Positions 47,873 to 55,023 of a DNA stretch of 64,000 nucleotides are shown one piece after another. How positions within the stretch are numbered: the stretch's first letter is position 1; every line of letters starts with the position of its first letter. The stretch is taken from contig NZ_BJWH01000005.1 in NCBI RefSeq assembly GCF_007990265.1, positions 124,001 to 188,000 of the forward strand, in the 5' to 3' direction. A program made the position numbers and the translations under genes. Under the pieces are notes generated by a model, which had not been told where the DNA came from, did no database searches, and was given only the letters and a program-made list of their open reading frames with translations. This DNA is from Cellulomonas terrae (GTDB taxonomy: Bacteria > Actinomycetota > Actinomycetes > Actinomycetales > Cellulomonadaceae).

Positions 47873-49128
47873 CCCGCGAGCGTCCCGAGGGCCTGCGCGA
47901 GGTCGTCGATGAGGTCCGCCGGGTCCTCGAGCCCCACGGACAGCCGCACGGTCGACTCGGCGATCCCGACCGCCGCGCGGCCCTCGGGACCGAGCTTGCG
48001 GTGCGTCGTGGTGGCCGGGTGCGTGACCAGGGACTTGGCGTCGCCGAGGTTGTTGGAGATGTCGACGACCCGCAGCGCGTCCAGGAAGCCGAAGGCGACC
48101 TTCTTGGTCACGTCGGGGGTCGCGCCCTCGGGCACGGCCAGGTTGAACGTGACGACGGTCCCGCCTCCGGACTGCTGCGCGAGCGCGAGCGCGTGCTGCG
48201 GGTGCGACGGCAGGTACGGGTAGCGCACGAGCGAGACCCCGGGCTGCTGCTCGATCCAGGTCGCGACCTGCAGGGCCGACGCGGTCTGGTGGCGCACCCG
48301 CAGCGACAGCGTCTCCAGGCCCTTGAGCAGCACCCACGCGTTGAACGCCGACAGCGACGGGCCGGTGTTGCGGATGAGGGTCTGCACCGGACCGTGCACG
48401 TACTCCTCCGTGCCGAGGATCGCGCCGCCGAGCACCCGGCCCTGCCCGTCGATGTGCTTGGTCGCGGAGTACACGACGACGTCCGCGCCGAAGTCCAGCG
48501 GCCGGGACAGCACGGGGGTGGCGAAGACGTTGTCGACGATGACCGTCGCCCCGGCGGCGTGCGCGAGCCGGGTCACGGCCGCGATGTCGACGAGGTCCTG
48601 CATCGGGTTGGACGGCGTCTCGAAGAAGACCACGTCGGCCGGCGTGGACAGGGCCGCCTCCCACTGGTCGAGCTCGTGGCCGTCGACGTAGTCGGTGCGC
48701 ACGCCCCACTTGGCCAGGATCTCCTCGAAGATCACGACCGTGGACCCGAACAGCGCGCGGGCGGAGACGATGCGGGAGCCGGACTCGACCAGCGCCGCGA
48801 TCGCGGTGAACACCGCGGACATGCCCGACGCGGTGGCGACGGCCGCCTCGGCGCCCTCGAGCAGGCGCAGGCGCTCCTCGAAGGTGGACACGGTGGGGTT
48901 GTTGTACCGGGAGTACAGGAACCGGTCGGTGTCACCGGCGAACGCGGCCTCGGCCTCGGCGGCACCGCCGTAGACGAACCCCTGCGTGAGGAAGAGCGCC
49001 TCGGACGTCTCCTGGAACTGGCTGCGGACCAGGCCGCCGCGCACCGCGAGCGTGTCGGGGCGCAGGTCCGCACGGGGGGTGCGACGGTCGTCCCAGTCGT
49101 TCGGACCGGGGACGCGTCCGGCGCTCAC
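47869..49128 (-). CDS. metZ: O-succinylhomoserine/O-acetylhomoserine sulfhydrylase
   Basis: A 419-residue PLP enzyme of the Cys/Met metabolism family that makes homocysteine directly from an acylated homoserine and sulfide. The PLP lysine is Lys224 in VVYSATKHIDGQGR; YSRYNNPTVSTFEERLRLLEGAEA and SNNLGDAKSLVTHPATTTH are also diagnostic. The GTG start overlaps the rhodanese stop by four bases (GTGA). The pair lies behind a SAM-I riboswitch, as expected for methionine synthesis. Confidence 0.93.
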   Translation of the reverse strand: MSAGRVPGPNDWDDRRTPRADLRPDTLAVRGGLVRSQFQETSEALFLTQGFVYGGAAEAEAAFAGDTDRFLYSRYNNPTVSTFEERLRLLEGAEAAVATASGMSAVFTAIAALVESGSRIVSARALFGSTVVIFEEILAKWGVRTDYVDGHELDQWEAALSTPADVVFFETPSNPMQDLVDIAAVTRLAHAAGATVIVDNVFATPVLSRPLDFGADVVVYSATKHIDGQGRVLGGAILGTEEYVHGPVQTLIRNTGPSLSAFNAWVLLKGLETLSLRVRHQTASALQVATWIEQQPGVSLVRYPYLPSHPQHALALAQQSGGGTVVTFNLAVPEGATPDVTKKVAFGFLDALRVVDISNNLGDAKSLVTHPATTTHRKLGPEGRAAVGIAESTVRLSVGLEDPADLIDDLAQALGTLAG

Positions 49129-49538
49129 GCCTGCCGCCAGGGCAGACCGGCGGCGCGCCAGCCGGAGTGGCCACGGTGCCCGTCGGGACCCACGTCGCCC
49201 TCGAAGCCCTCCAGCACGTTGTACGCCGGACCGAGGCCCGCGGCGGTGGCGGCCTGCGCGGCCGCGATCGAGCGCACGCCCGAGCGGCAGAGGAACACGA
49301 CCGGCCGGCCGGCCGTGACGCCCGCCTCGGTGAGCTGCTTGAGGAACTGCGGGTTCGGGCGTCCCGACGGGTAGGAGACCCACTCGACCAGGGCGGCGCG
49401 CCCGTCGATCGGGGCGGAGTCGGGGATGCCGACGTAGCGCCACTCGGCGTCGGTCCGGACGTCCACGAGCACGGCGCTCTGGTCGGACGTCAGGAGGTCC
49501 CAGGCCTGCTGGGGGGTCAGGTCGCCGGCGTAGCTCAT
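49125..49538 (-). CDS. Rhodanese-like domain protein (sulfur carrier)
   Basis: A 137-residue single rhodanese domain. The active-site loop is FLCRSGVRSIAAA, with the persulfide-bearing Cys, and the fold starts with LTPQQAWDLLTSDQSAVLVDVRTDAEW. It probably carries or delivers sulfane sulfur near the homocysteine-forming MetZ with which it is translationally coupled. Its ATG (49538) overlaps the stop of a 19-codon leader ORF by four bases, so its translation may depend on that leader and on the SAM-I riboswitch. Confidence 0.9.
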   Translation of the reverse strand: MSYAGDLTPQQAWDLLTSDQSAVLVDVRTDAEWRYVGIPDSAPIDGRAALVEWVSYPSGRPNPQFLKQLTEAGVTAGRPVVFLCRSGVRSIAAAQAATAAGLGPAYNVLEGFEGDVGPDGHRGHSGWRAAGLPWRQA

Positions 49539-49594
49539 ACGGGCCTCGTCTCGTGGGTGGTGGCGCGCCTGCGTTCGATCGGTCGGGCCGTCAT
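49535..49594 (-). CDS. Leader peptide ORF (19 codons) after the SAM-I aptamer
   Basis: A small ORF encoding MTARPIERRRATTHETRPV. GGAGG (49599-49603) sits four bases before its ATG and shares two G's with the 3' strand of the SAM-I aptamer's P1 stem (49602-49606). Its TGA overlaps the rhodanese ATG (ATGA). When SAM folds the aptamer, the ribosome site is partly paired; when it is absent, translation of the leader could carry ribosomes onto the rhodanese and metZ genes. The peptide is basic and has no Met or Cys codon run, so attenuation by stalling is unlikely. Confidence 0.68.
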   Translation of the reverse strand: MTARPIERRRATTHETRPV

Positions 49595-49601
49595 GTCGCC
49601 T

Positions 49602-49696
49602 CCATCGGTCCTGGCGGTAGCACCCTCGGCCGGGCACAGGGTGCCCGCGGGTTGCTGCGGCGTCGTCGAGCCAGATCTCTCAGCCGCTCTGGATGG
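49602..49696 (-). promoter_or_regulatory. SAM-I (S-box) riboswitch aptamer
   Basis: Read on the minus strand, the region has the S-box core in order: CCATCCAGAGCGGCTGAGAG, ATCTGGCTCGACGACGCCGC, AGCAACC, a variable GC hairpin, then GGTGCTACCGCC and AGGACCGATGG. The P1 closing stem is CCATC/GATGG. The GAC-GA internal loop corresponds to the kink-turn and GCAACC/GGTGC to the SAM core. It lies upstream of the rhodanese-metZ pair and senses S-adenosylmethionine to shut methionine synthesis. No terminator hairpin follows, so control is probably of translation. Confidence 0.9.
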
Positions 49697-49703
49697 TGCG
49701 GCG

Positions 49704-49733
49704 ATGCTACGCGCGGCGACGCCCGCGCTCCAA
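49704..49733 (-). promoter_or_regulatory. Promoter of the SAM-I/leader/rhodanese/metZ transcript
   Basis: On the minus strand TTGGAG (49728-49733), an 18-base spacer and TAGCAT (49704-49709) form a -35/-10 pair. Transcription would begin near 49697, right at the first base of the SAM-I aptamer, which supports both calls. Confidence 0.6.
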
Positions 49734-49779
49734 GTGGTGGACAAGGCGTCCCGTCAGGCGAGACGGTTCGCGTGCCGCG

Positions 49780-49809
49780 TTGACAGGTCCCCGGACGTGC
49801 CGGGACCCT
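49780..49809 (+). promoter_or_regulatory. Promoter of the SAM-IV/aminotransferase transcript
   Basis: TTGACA (49780-49785) is a consensus -35. GACCCT (49804-49809), 18 bases on, is a weak -10. The predicted start near 49816 is at the first base of the SAM-IV aptamer. The two divergent promoters in this region have about 46 bases between their -35 boxes. Confidence 0.55.
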
Positions 49810-49816
49810 CGTCACA

Positions 49817-49933
49817 GGTCATGAGCGCCAGCGTCAAGCCCCGGCTCGCTGGCCGGCAACCCTCCTCCGCGGTGGGGTGCCCCGGGTGACGACCTGGCCG
49901 CGCCCCGCCCGGGTCGCGGCAAGCGCGGGGTTC
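49817..49933 (+). promoter_or_regulatory. SAM-IV riboswitch aptamer
   Basis: The sequence follows the actinobacterial SAM-IV consensus closely: GGTCATGAGCGCCAGCG, TCAAGCCCCGGCTCGCTGGC, CGGCAACCCTCC, a CGCGGTGGGGTGCCCCGGG block and GTGACGACC closing P1, then a downstream hairpin and GCGGCAAGCGCGGGGT forming the extra pseudoknot that marks SAM-IV. It lies 43 bases before a class V aminotransferase gene. A hairpin between GTCC (49947-49950) and GGAC (49968-49971) could mask the GGAGGA ribosome site (49965-49970), suggesting translational control. Confidence 0.88.
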
Positions 49934-49975
49934 CACCGCAGGCGGTGTCCCCCCGGAACGTGTCGGAGGACCATC

Positions 49976-51370
49976 ATGACCGTCATCGCCGAGCGCCCCT
50001 CGTGTGCCTCCGTCGACGAGGTGGGCGCCCTGCTCCCGGTCGTCGGCGGCACCACCACCGTCCCGCTGGTCGACGGCACGCAGCGCGTCTACGCCAACCT
50101 GGACTACGCCGCCAGCGCCCCGGCGCTCGAGGCCGTCGCCGCCCGCGTGACGGAGGTGCTGCCGCTGTACGCGTCCGTGCACCGCGGCGCCGGGTACCTG
50201 TCGCAGGTGTCGACGGCCCTGTACGAGTCGGCCCGCCAGACCGTCGCCCGGTTCGTCGACGCGCGTCCCGACGACGTCGCGATCATCACGCGCAACACCA
50301 CCGACTCGCTCAACCTCCTGGCGGGCGTGGTCCCCGACGGTGGCCGGGTCCTCGTCCTGGACGTCGAGCACCACGCCAACCTCCTGCCCTGGGTGCAGTC
50401 GAGCGAGCGGCACGGCAACCGCACGACGATCCTGCCGATCGCACGGACGGTCGCCGAGACGCTGGACGCGCTGCGCGCCGAGCTCGCCCGGCAGCCGTAC
50501 GCGCTGGTCACCGTCACCGGCGCGTCCAACGTGACCGGCGAGGCGCTGCCGATCGACCAGGTCGTCGCGCTCGCCCACGCCGAGGGTGCCCGCGTGGCGG
50601 TCGACGGCGCGCAGCTGGTCCCGCACCGCGGCTTCTCGCTGACGAGCACGGACGCCGACTACGTCGCGTTCTCCGGCCACAAGACGTACGCACCGTTCGG
50701 TGCGGGGGCCCTCGTCGGCCGTCGCGACTGGCTGGACACGGGCACGCCGTACCTCGCCGGCGGTGGCGCGGTGCGCGACGTGCGCGCCGACCGGACCGTC
50801 TGGCAGCCCGCGCCGGCGCGCCACGAGGCCGGGTCGCCCAACGTCATCGGCGCCATCGCGCTGGCGGAGGCGTGCGACCAGCTCGCCGCGCTCCCGGCCG
50901 GCGCCCTGGCGGCGCACGAGGAGGCGCTCCGGGAGCGGCTCGTCGCCGGGCTGTCGGCCATCGACGGCGTCGAGGTCGCGCGCATCTGGCCCGACTCGGA
51001 GGCGCCCGTCGGTGTCCTCACGTTCACGGTGCCCGACCACGACCCCGGCCTCGTCGCGGCGTACCTCGCGGCCGAGCACGGCATCGGGGTCCGCGACGGT
51101 CGCTTCTGCGCGCACCCGCTCCTGGCGCACCTCGGCGCGTCCGGCGGGGCCATCCGCGCGTCCGTCGGTGTCGGCACGACGAGCGAGGCCGTCGACCGCC
51201 TGGTCGTCGCGCTCACGCAGTACCTGTCGACGGGCCCCGCCGTCCGCTACGAGGTCGTCGACGGCTGCTGGGCGGTCGTCGAGGACACCCGACCCCTCCT
51301 CGCGGTCCACGGCCTGAACCACCTGGCGGCGACGGCCGCAGCAGCCTGCGGCCCCGCCCTGGACGACTGA
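49976..51370 (+). CDS. Class V aminotransferase (cysteine desulfurase-like fold)
   Basis: A 464-residue PLP enzyme. The PLP lysine is Lys236 in VAFSGHKTYAPFGAGALVG; the fold shows NLDYAASAPALEAV near the N-terminus, RNTTDSLNLLAG, DVEHHANLLPW and GVRDGRFCAHPLLAHLG. It resembles cysteine desulfurases, but the usual catalytic-Cys loop is not clear, so it could be a selenocysteine lyase-like or other C-S/aminotransferase enzyme. The SAM-IV riboswitch in front ties it to sulfur amino-acid metabolism. ATG at 49976 follows GGAGGA (49965-49970). Confidence 0.87.
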   Translation: MTVIAERPSCASVDEVGALLPVVGGTTTVPLVDGTQRVYANLDYAASAPALEAVAARVTEVLPLYASVHRGAGYLSQVSTALYESARQTVARFVDARPDDVAIITRNTTDSLNLLAGVVPDGGRVLVLDVEHHANLLPWVQSSERHGNRTTILPIARTVAETLDALRAELARQPYALVTVTGASNVTGEALPIDQVVALAHAEGARVAVDGAQLVPHRGFSLTSTDADYVAFSGHKTYAPFGAGALVGRRDWLDTGTPYLAGGGAVRDVRADRTVWQPAPARHEAGSPNVIGAIALAEACDQLAALPAGALAAHEEALRERLVAGLSAIDGVEVARIWPDSEAPVGVLTFTVPDHDPGLVAAYLAAEHGIGVRDGRFCAHPLLAHLGASGGAIRASVGVGTTSEAVDRLVVALTQYLSTGPAVRYEVVDGCWAVVEDTRPLLAVHGLNHLAATAAAACGPALDD

Positions 51371-51390
51371 CCGCCGGGTCACAGCCGCGC

Positions 51391-51456
51391 GAGAACGTGA
51401 CTCTGCGACGAGCGCGGCAGTCGCAACTGCCCCGCTCGTCGCGAAGGCACGCTCTC
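51391..51456. repeat. Intergenic palindromic element, copy B
   Basis: A 17-base inner stem (51405-51421 with 51426-51442, one mismatch, loop CGCA) is flanked by outer 9-base arms (51391-51399 GAGAACGTG and 51448-51456, one mismatch). It shares the words CGAGAGCGTGC, GTTGCGACTGCCG and CTCGTCGC, in that order on the minus strand, with the element at 6175-6227. It lies 20 bases after the aminotransferase stop and could also end that transcript. Confidence 0.65.
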
Positions 51457-51572
51457 GGCGAGTGCATCCCGCGGGCGGGTTCCGGACGAAGGGGACACAG
51501 GGCGTCCTCCCGGGTGCCCGCGCGGTGCGGCGCACAGGCGTCGGCCGCGACCGTCGTCCGTAGGAGCCCACC

Positions 51573-52217
51573 ATGAGGATCCGTCGCACGCTCTCCGCCC
51601 TCGTCGCCACCGGTGTCGTCGCCGGCGCGGGACTCGCCCTCGCGCCCGCCGCGACCGCGGCCCCACCCACCGGGACGTCCAGCCTCGCCGCCCTGCTCGC
51701 CTCCGACGGCGACACGTTCGACCGCAGCTGGCGGGACTTCGACATCCTCGACCAGGCGGTCGGCGCGGTGCTCGCCGCCAAGCCGGGCAGCCCGGTCGCG
51801 GTCCTGGCCGACGGGACCGTCCCGCTCACCGCGTTCGTCCCGACGGACCGCGCGTTCCAGGTGCTGGCCAAGGACCTGACCCACCGCTGGTACGGCACCG
51901 AGCAGGAGGTCCTCACGGCGCTCGCGGGCGCGGTCGGCATCGACGCGATCGAGCAGGTGCTGCTCTACCACGTGGTCCCCGGCGCGACGATCGACTCCGG
52001 CACGGCGCTGGCCAGCGACAACGCGGTGCTGACCACCGCCCAGGGCGGCACGTTCACCGTCGACGTCCTGTCGAAGCGCTGGGGCATCGTGCAGCTGCGG
52101 GACCAGGACCGCAACGACCTCAACCCGTTCCTCGTCCCCGGCAAGCTCGACCTGAACAAGGGCAACGTGCAGATCGCGCACGCCATCACGTTCGTCCTGC
52201 GCCCCGCGGACCTCTGA
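51573..52217 (+). CDS. Secreted fasciclin-domain protein
   Basis: A 214-residue exported protein. The Sec signal peptide covers about residues 1-30 (RIRRTLSALVATGVVAGAGLALAPAATA, cleavage after ATA). The rest is one FAS1 domain: LTAFVPTDRAFQVLAKDL, IEQVLLYHVVPGATI and the C-terminal GNVQIAHAITFVLRPADL. FAS1 domains mediate adhesion. No wall anchor is visible, so it is probably released. TAGGAG (51561-51566) precedes the ATG. Confidence 0.92.
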   Translation: MRIRRTLSALVATGVVAGAGLALAPAATAAPPTGTSSLAALLASDGDTFDRSWRDFDILDQAVGAVLAAKPGSPVAVLADGTVPLTAFVPTDRAFQVLAKDLTHRWYGTEQEVLTALAGAVGIDAIEQVLLYHVVPGATIDSGTALASDNAVLTTAQGGTFTVDVLSKRWGIVQLRDQDRNDLNPFLVPGKLDLNKGNVQIAHAITFVLRPADL

Positions 52218-52252
52218 GCGTCCCGAGGGTCGGGTCGTGCCAGGATCGGCGG

Positions 52253-52831
52253 ATGCTGCACGACCTGACCCTCGAGGGCCACGGCACCCGGCTGGTCCCG
52301 CTGGCCGACGAGCACGCCGAGCCGCTCTCCGCGTTCGTCGACGACTGCCTGTGGGCGGGGATGTCGTCGCCGACCCCCGGCTCCCCGGCGGCGATGCGCT
52401 CCGAGATCCGCACGGCGGATGCGGCGCCCGGCCGGCTGGCGTTCGCCGTGGTCGACGCCGGGACCGGGGTCGTGCGGGGATCGACCTCGTTCTACGACCT
52501 CGACCTGCGCATCGGCCGCGTCGAGATCGGCCACACGTTCTACGATCCCCGCTGGTGGGGCACGACCAACAACCCGTCGTGCAAGCTCCTGCTCCTCACG
52601 CACGCGTTCGAGACGTGGGGCTGCGCTCGCGTCGCGTTCCGTGCCGACGCCCGCAACGCCCGCTCGATCGCGGCGATCCGCCGCCTCGGCGCGGTGCCGG
52701 AGGGCGTCCTGCGCAGCCACCGGCTGGCCCCGGACGGCAGCCGCGGCGACAGCGCGTACTTCTCGATCCTCCCCGACGAGTGGCCCGCCGTCCGTGCCGG
52801 GCTGGAAGCGCGGCTCAGCGCAGCGGGGTGA
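52253..52831 (+). CDS. GNAT N-acetyltransferase (RimJ/RimL type)
   Basis: A 192-residue acetyltransferase with EGHGTRLVPLADEHAEPLSAF, EIGHTFYDPRWWGTTNNPSCKLLLLTHAFE (acetyl-CoA region) and VAFRADARNARSIAAIRRLGAVPEGVLRSHR. The pattern differs from a strict GNAT loop (RWWGTTNNP replaces the usual R/QxxGxG/A), as in the RimL-like branch. Substrate unknown. Its 3' end overlaps the MaoC gene by 17 bases on the opposite strand. CAGGAT (52241-52246) ends six bases before the ATG. Confidence 0.86.
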   Translation: MLHDLTLEGHGTRLVPLADEHAEPLSAFVDDCLWAGMSSPTPGSPAAMRSEIRTADAAPGRLAFAVVDAGTGVVRGSTSFYDLDLRIGRVEIGHTFYDPRWWGTTNNPSCKLLLLTHAFETWGCARVAFRADARNARSIAAIRRLGAVPEGVLRSHRLAPDGSRGDSAYFSILPDEWPAVRAGLEARLSAAG

Positions 52832-53681
52832 CCGACCCGGTCAGGTGCGGCTTGCCGGAGCGGGCGTCCCAGCCGGCGAACGTGAACCCGTCGTCGGCGC
52901 GCGCGACCCGCACGGTGACGGTCCCCGGCAGGAGCACCGGCTTCACGAACTCGACCGCCCACTCGAACGCGTCCCCGCGCCGGGCGCCCACGTCGGCGAG
53001 CGCCCGCGACGCCGTGTACATGCCGTGCGCGATGGCCCGCGGGAAGCCGAGCGCCTTCGCCGACAGCGCGGTCAGGTGGATCGGGTTCCGGTCGCCGGAC
53101 ACCGCCGCGTACCGGCGCCCGGTGTCGCCGTCGAGCGTCCAGCGTCCGGTGGGCGTCGGCGGGGCGAAGGTCTCCGACGACTCGTCGACCGACCCGGCGA
53201 GGAAGATCCCCCGCGCGAGGTACGTGGACACCCCGCGCCAGGCGACCGAACCGTCGACGGACACCTCCGTCACCAGGTCCACCTGGGTACCGGACCGGTG
53301 CGGCCGCAGGTCGGTGGCGGTGGCGCGGACGTCGAGGTCGTCGGTGAGCAGGACCGGTCGCTGCTGCGTGACGCGGTTGGCCACGTGGACCAGGCCGACG
53401 AGCGGCAGCGGGAAGTCGCTGCGGACCATCAGGGCGGTGGCCACCGGGAACGCCAGGACGTGCACGAACCCGGCGGGGAGCACGTCGGACGCGGACTCCC
53501 CGAGCAGGTGCTGGTAGTCCGTCAGGTGCTCGGAGGACGCCCGCACCCCACGGACGACGTACTCGACGTCGGGCAGCACGGTCGGCCCGGAGCGCACGCG
53601 CCGCGCGAGCGAGAGCCCGGCGCCGCGGGCGAACAGCCCGCCGAGGCCCGGCACCTCGGGCAGCACGACCGTCGACGTCAT
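52815..53681 (-). CDS. MaoC-like hotdog dehydratase
   Basis: A 288-residue protein with two hotdog-fold halves. The C-terminal MaoC domain carries the hydratase motif, YAAVSGDRNPIHLTALSAKALGFPRAIAHGMYTAS, with the catalytic Asp and His. The N-terminal half is the degenerate partner. It hydrates enoyl-CoA or enoyl-ACP (or dehydrates the reverse). It is the last of three coupled genes (thiolase, FabG, MaoC), overlapping the FabG stop by four bases (ATGA). Together they cover the keto-reduction and hydration steps of a fatty-acyl cycle. Confidence 0.9.
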   Translation of the reverse strand: MTSTVVLPEVPGLGGLFARGAGLSLARRVRSGPTVLPDVEYVVRGVRASSEHLTDYQHLLGESASDVLPAGFVHVLAFPVATALMVRSDFPLPLVGLVHVANRVTQQRPVLLTDDLDVRATATDLRPHRSGTQVDLVTEVSVDGSVAWRGVSTYLARGIFLAGSVDESSETFAPPTPTGRWTLDGDTGRRYAAVSGDRNPIHLTALSAKALGFPRAIAHGMYTASRALADVGARRGDAFEWAVEFVKPVLLPGTVTVRVARADDGFTFAGWDARSGKPHLTGSVTPLR

Positions 53682-55021
53682 GCGCCCACCATGTTCTGCC
53701 CGCACACGCGCAGGACGCGTCCGACCACGCCGCCGGCCGCGGGGGAGGCCAGGAACGCCACGGTCTCGGCGACGTCCACGGGCTGCCCGCCCTGCTGCAG
53801 CGAGTTGAGCCGACGGGCGACCTGCCGCGTGACGGCGGGGATGCGCGCGGTCATCTCGGTCTCGATGAACCCGGGAGCGACCGCGTTCGCGGTCCCGCCG
53901 AACGCCTCGAGCAGCGGTGCGGTCGCCCGGACCATGCCGATGACCCCGCCCTTCGACGCCGCGTAGTTGGTCTGTCCGCGGTTGCCGGCGATGCCCGACG
54001 TCGACGCGAGCGACACGATCCGCGGCGCGTCCGTGAAGTCGCCGGAGGTCAGCAGCGCCTCGTTGATGCGCAGCTGCGACGCGATGTTCACCGCGAGGAC
54101 GGAGTCCCACTTGTCGGGGCTCATGTTCGCGAGCAGCTTGTCGCGCGTGATCCCGGCGTTGTGCACGACGATGTCGAGCCGCCCGTGCCGCTGCAGCGCG
54201 TGCTCCAGGATGCGGGCGCCGGCGTCGTCGGCCGTGACGTCGAGCTGCAGCGCGGTCCCGCGGACGCGGTTGGCGACGGTGACCAGCTGCTCCCCGGCGG
54301 CGGGGACGTCGACCGCGACCACGGTGGCTCCGTCGCGGGCGAGCGTGTCGGCGATCGACGCGCCGATGCCGCGGGCCGCTCCCGTGACGACGGCGACGCG
54401 GCCGGCCAACGGCGCGGCCCAGTCTCCGGGCAGCGTGCCGGCCGCCGAGTCGACGGCGAGCAGCTGCCCGTCGACGAACGCGGACTTGGTGGACAGGAAG
54501 AACCGCAGGGCACCGAGCACGGAGGGGGCGGTGACCGGGACGTCCTCGGCCAGCACGACGCCGTTGCCGGTCGACCCGCCGCGCAGCTCCTTGGCCAGCG
54601 ACCGCAGCAGCCCGTCGACGCCCTGCCGTGCGGCGGCGACCGCGGGGGCGTCGTCGGCCCGCGAGGCGCGGGAGACGGTGACGACGCGGGCGCCCTTCGG
54701 CAGCTCCTTGAGCACGGCGCCGGCGGCCAGCACCGGCTCGGAGAGCTGGTCGGGGTGCGTCAGCTCCGTGAGGGCGAGGACGACCGCGGAGTACCGCGTG
54801 CCGGGGGTCGCGTGCCGGTGCACGTCGAGGTCCCAGTCGGAGGACAGGAACCCGGCCAGCGCGTCGGACTCCGGTCCGCGTCCGAGCACCAGCGCCGCGC
54901 CCTGCAGGAGCGGCTGGCCGGGCTCGTAGCGACGCAGCGGAGCGGGCTGGGGCAGCCCGAGCTGCTTCGCGACCTTCTTGGTGAAGCCGCTGTTGACCAG
55001 GTTCAGGTAGGTGTCGCTCAT
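53678..55021 (-). CDS. Long-form 3-oxoacyl reductase (FabG4-like)
   Basis: A 447-residue SDR, nearly twice the usual FabG length. The C-terminal half (from about residue 205) is the active domain: VAVVTGAARGIGASIADTLA, VHNAGITRDKLLANM, Ser in VSLASTSG and YAASK. The N-terminal 200 residues form a degenerate flavodoxin-like domain (LGRGPESDALAGFL, VVTVSRAS). This build is that of high-molecular-weight FabG4. It lies between the thiolase (two bases downstream of its stop) and MaoC. Confidence 0.93.
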   Translation of the reverse strand: MSDTYLNLVNSGFTKKVAKQLGLPQPAPLRRYEPGQPLLQGAALVLGRGPESDALAGFLSSDWDLDVHRHATPGTRYSAVVLALTELTHPDQLSEPVLAAGAVLKELPKGARVVTVSRASRADDAPAVAAARQGVDGLLRSLAKELRGGSTGNGVVLAEDVPVTAPSVLGALRFFLSTKSAFVDGQLLAVDSAAGTLPGDWAAPLAGRVAVVTGAARGIGASIADTLARDGATVVAVDVPAAGEQLVTVANRVRGTALQLDVTADDAGARILEHALQRHGRLDIVVHNAGITRDKLLANMSPDKWDSVLAVNIASQLRINEALLTSGDFTDAPRIVSLASTSGIAGNRGQTNYAASKGGVIGMVRATAPLLEAFGGTANAVAPGFIETEMTARIPAVTRQVARRLNSLQQGGQPVDVAETVAFLASPAAGGVVGRVLRVCGQNMVGA

Positions 55022-55023
55022 GG

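Noticed and set aside
49602-49696. TPP riboswitch, because of the CTGAGAG word
   Set aside because: The thiamine core further on (the ACCTGAT and TAATGCCAGCG-type words) is absent, while the S-box GCAACC...GGTGC and closing stem are present, and the gene is metZ.
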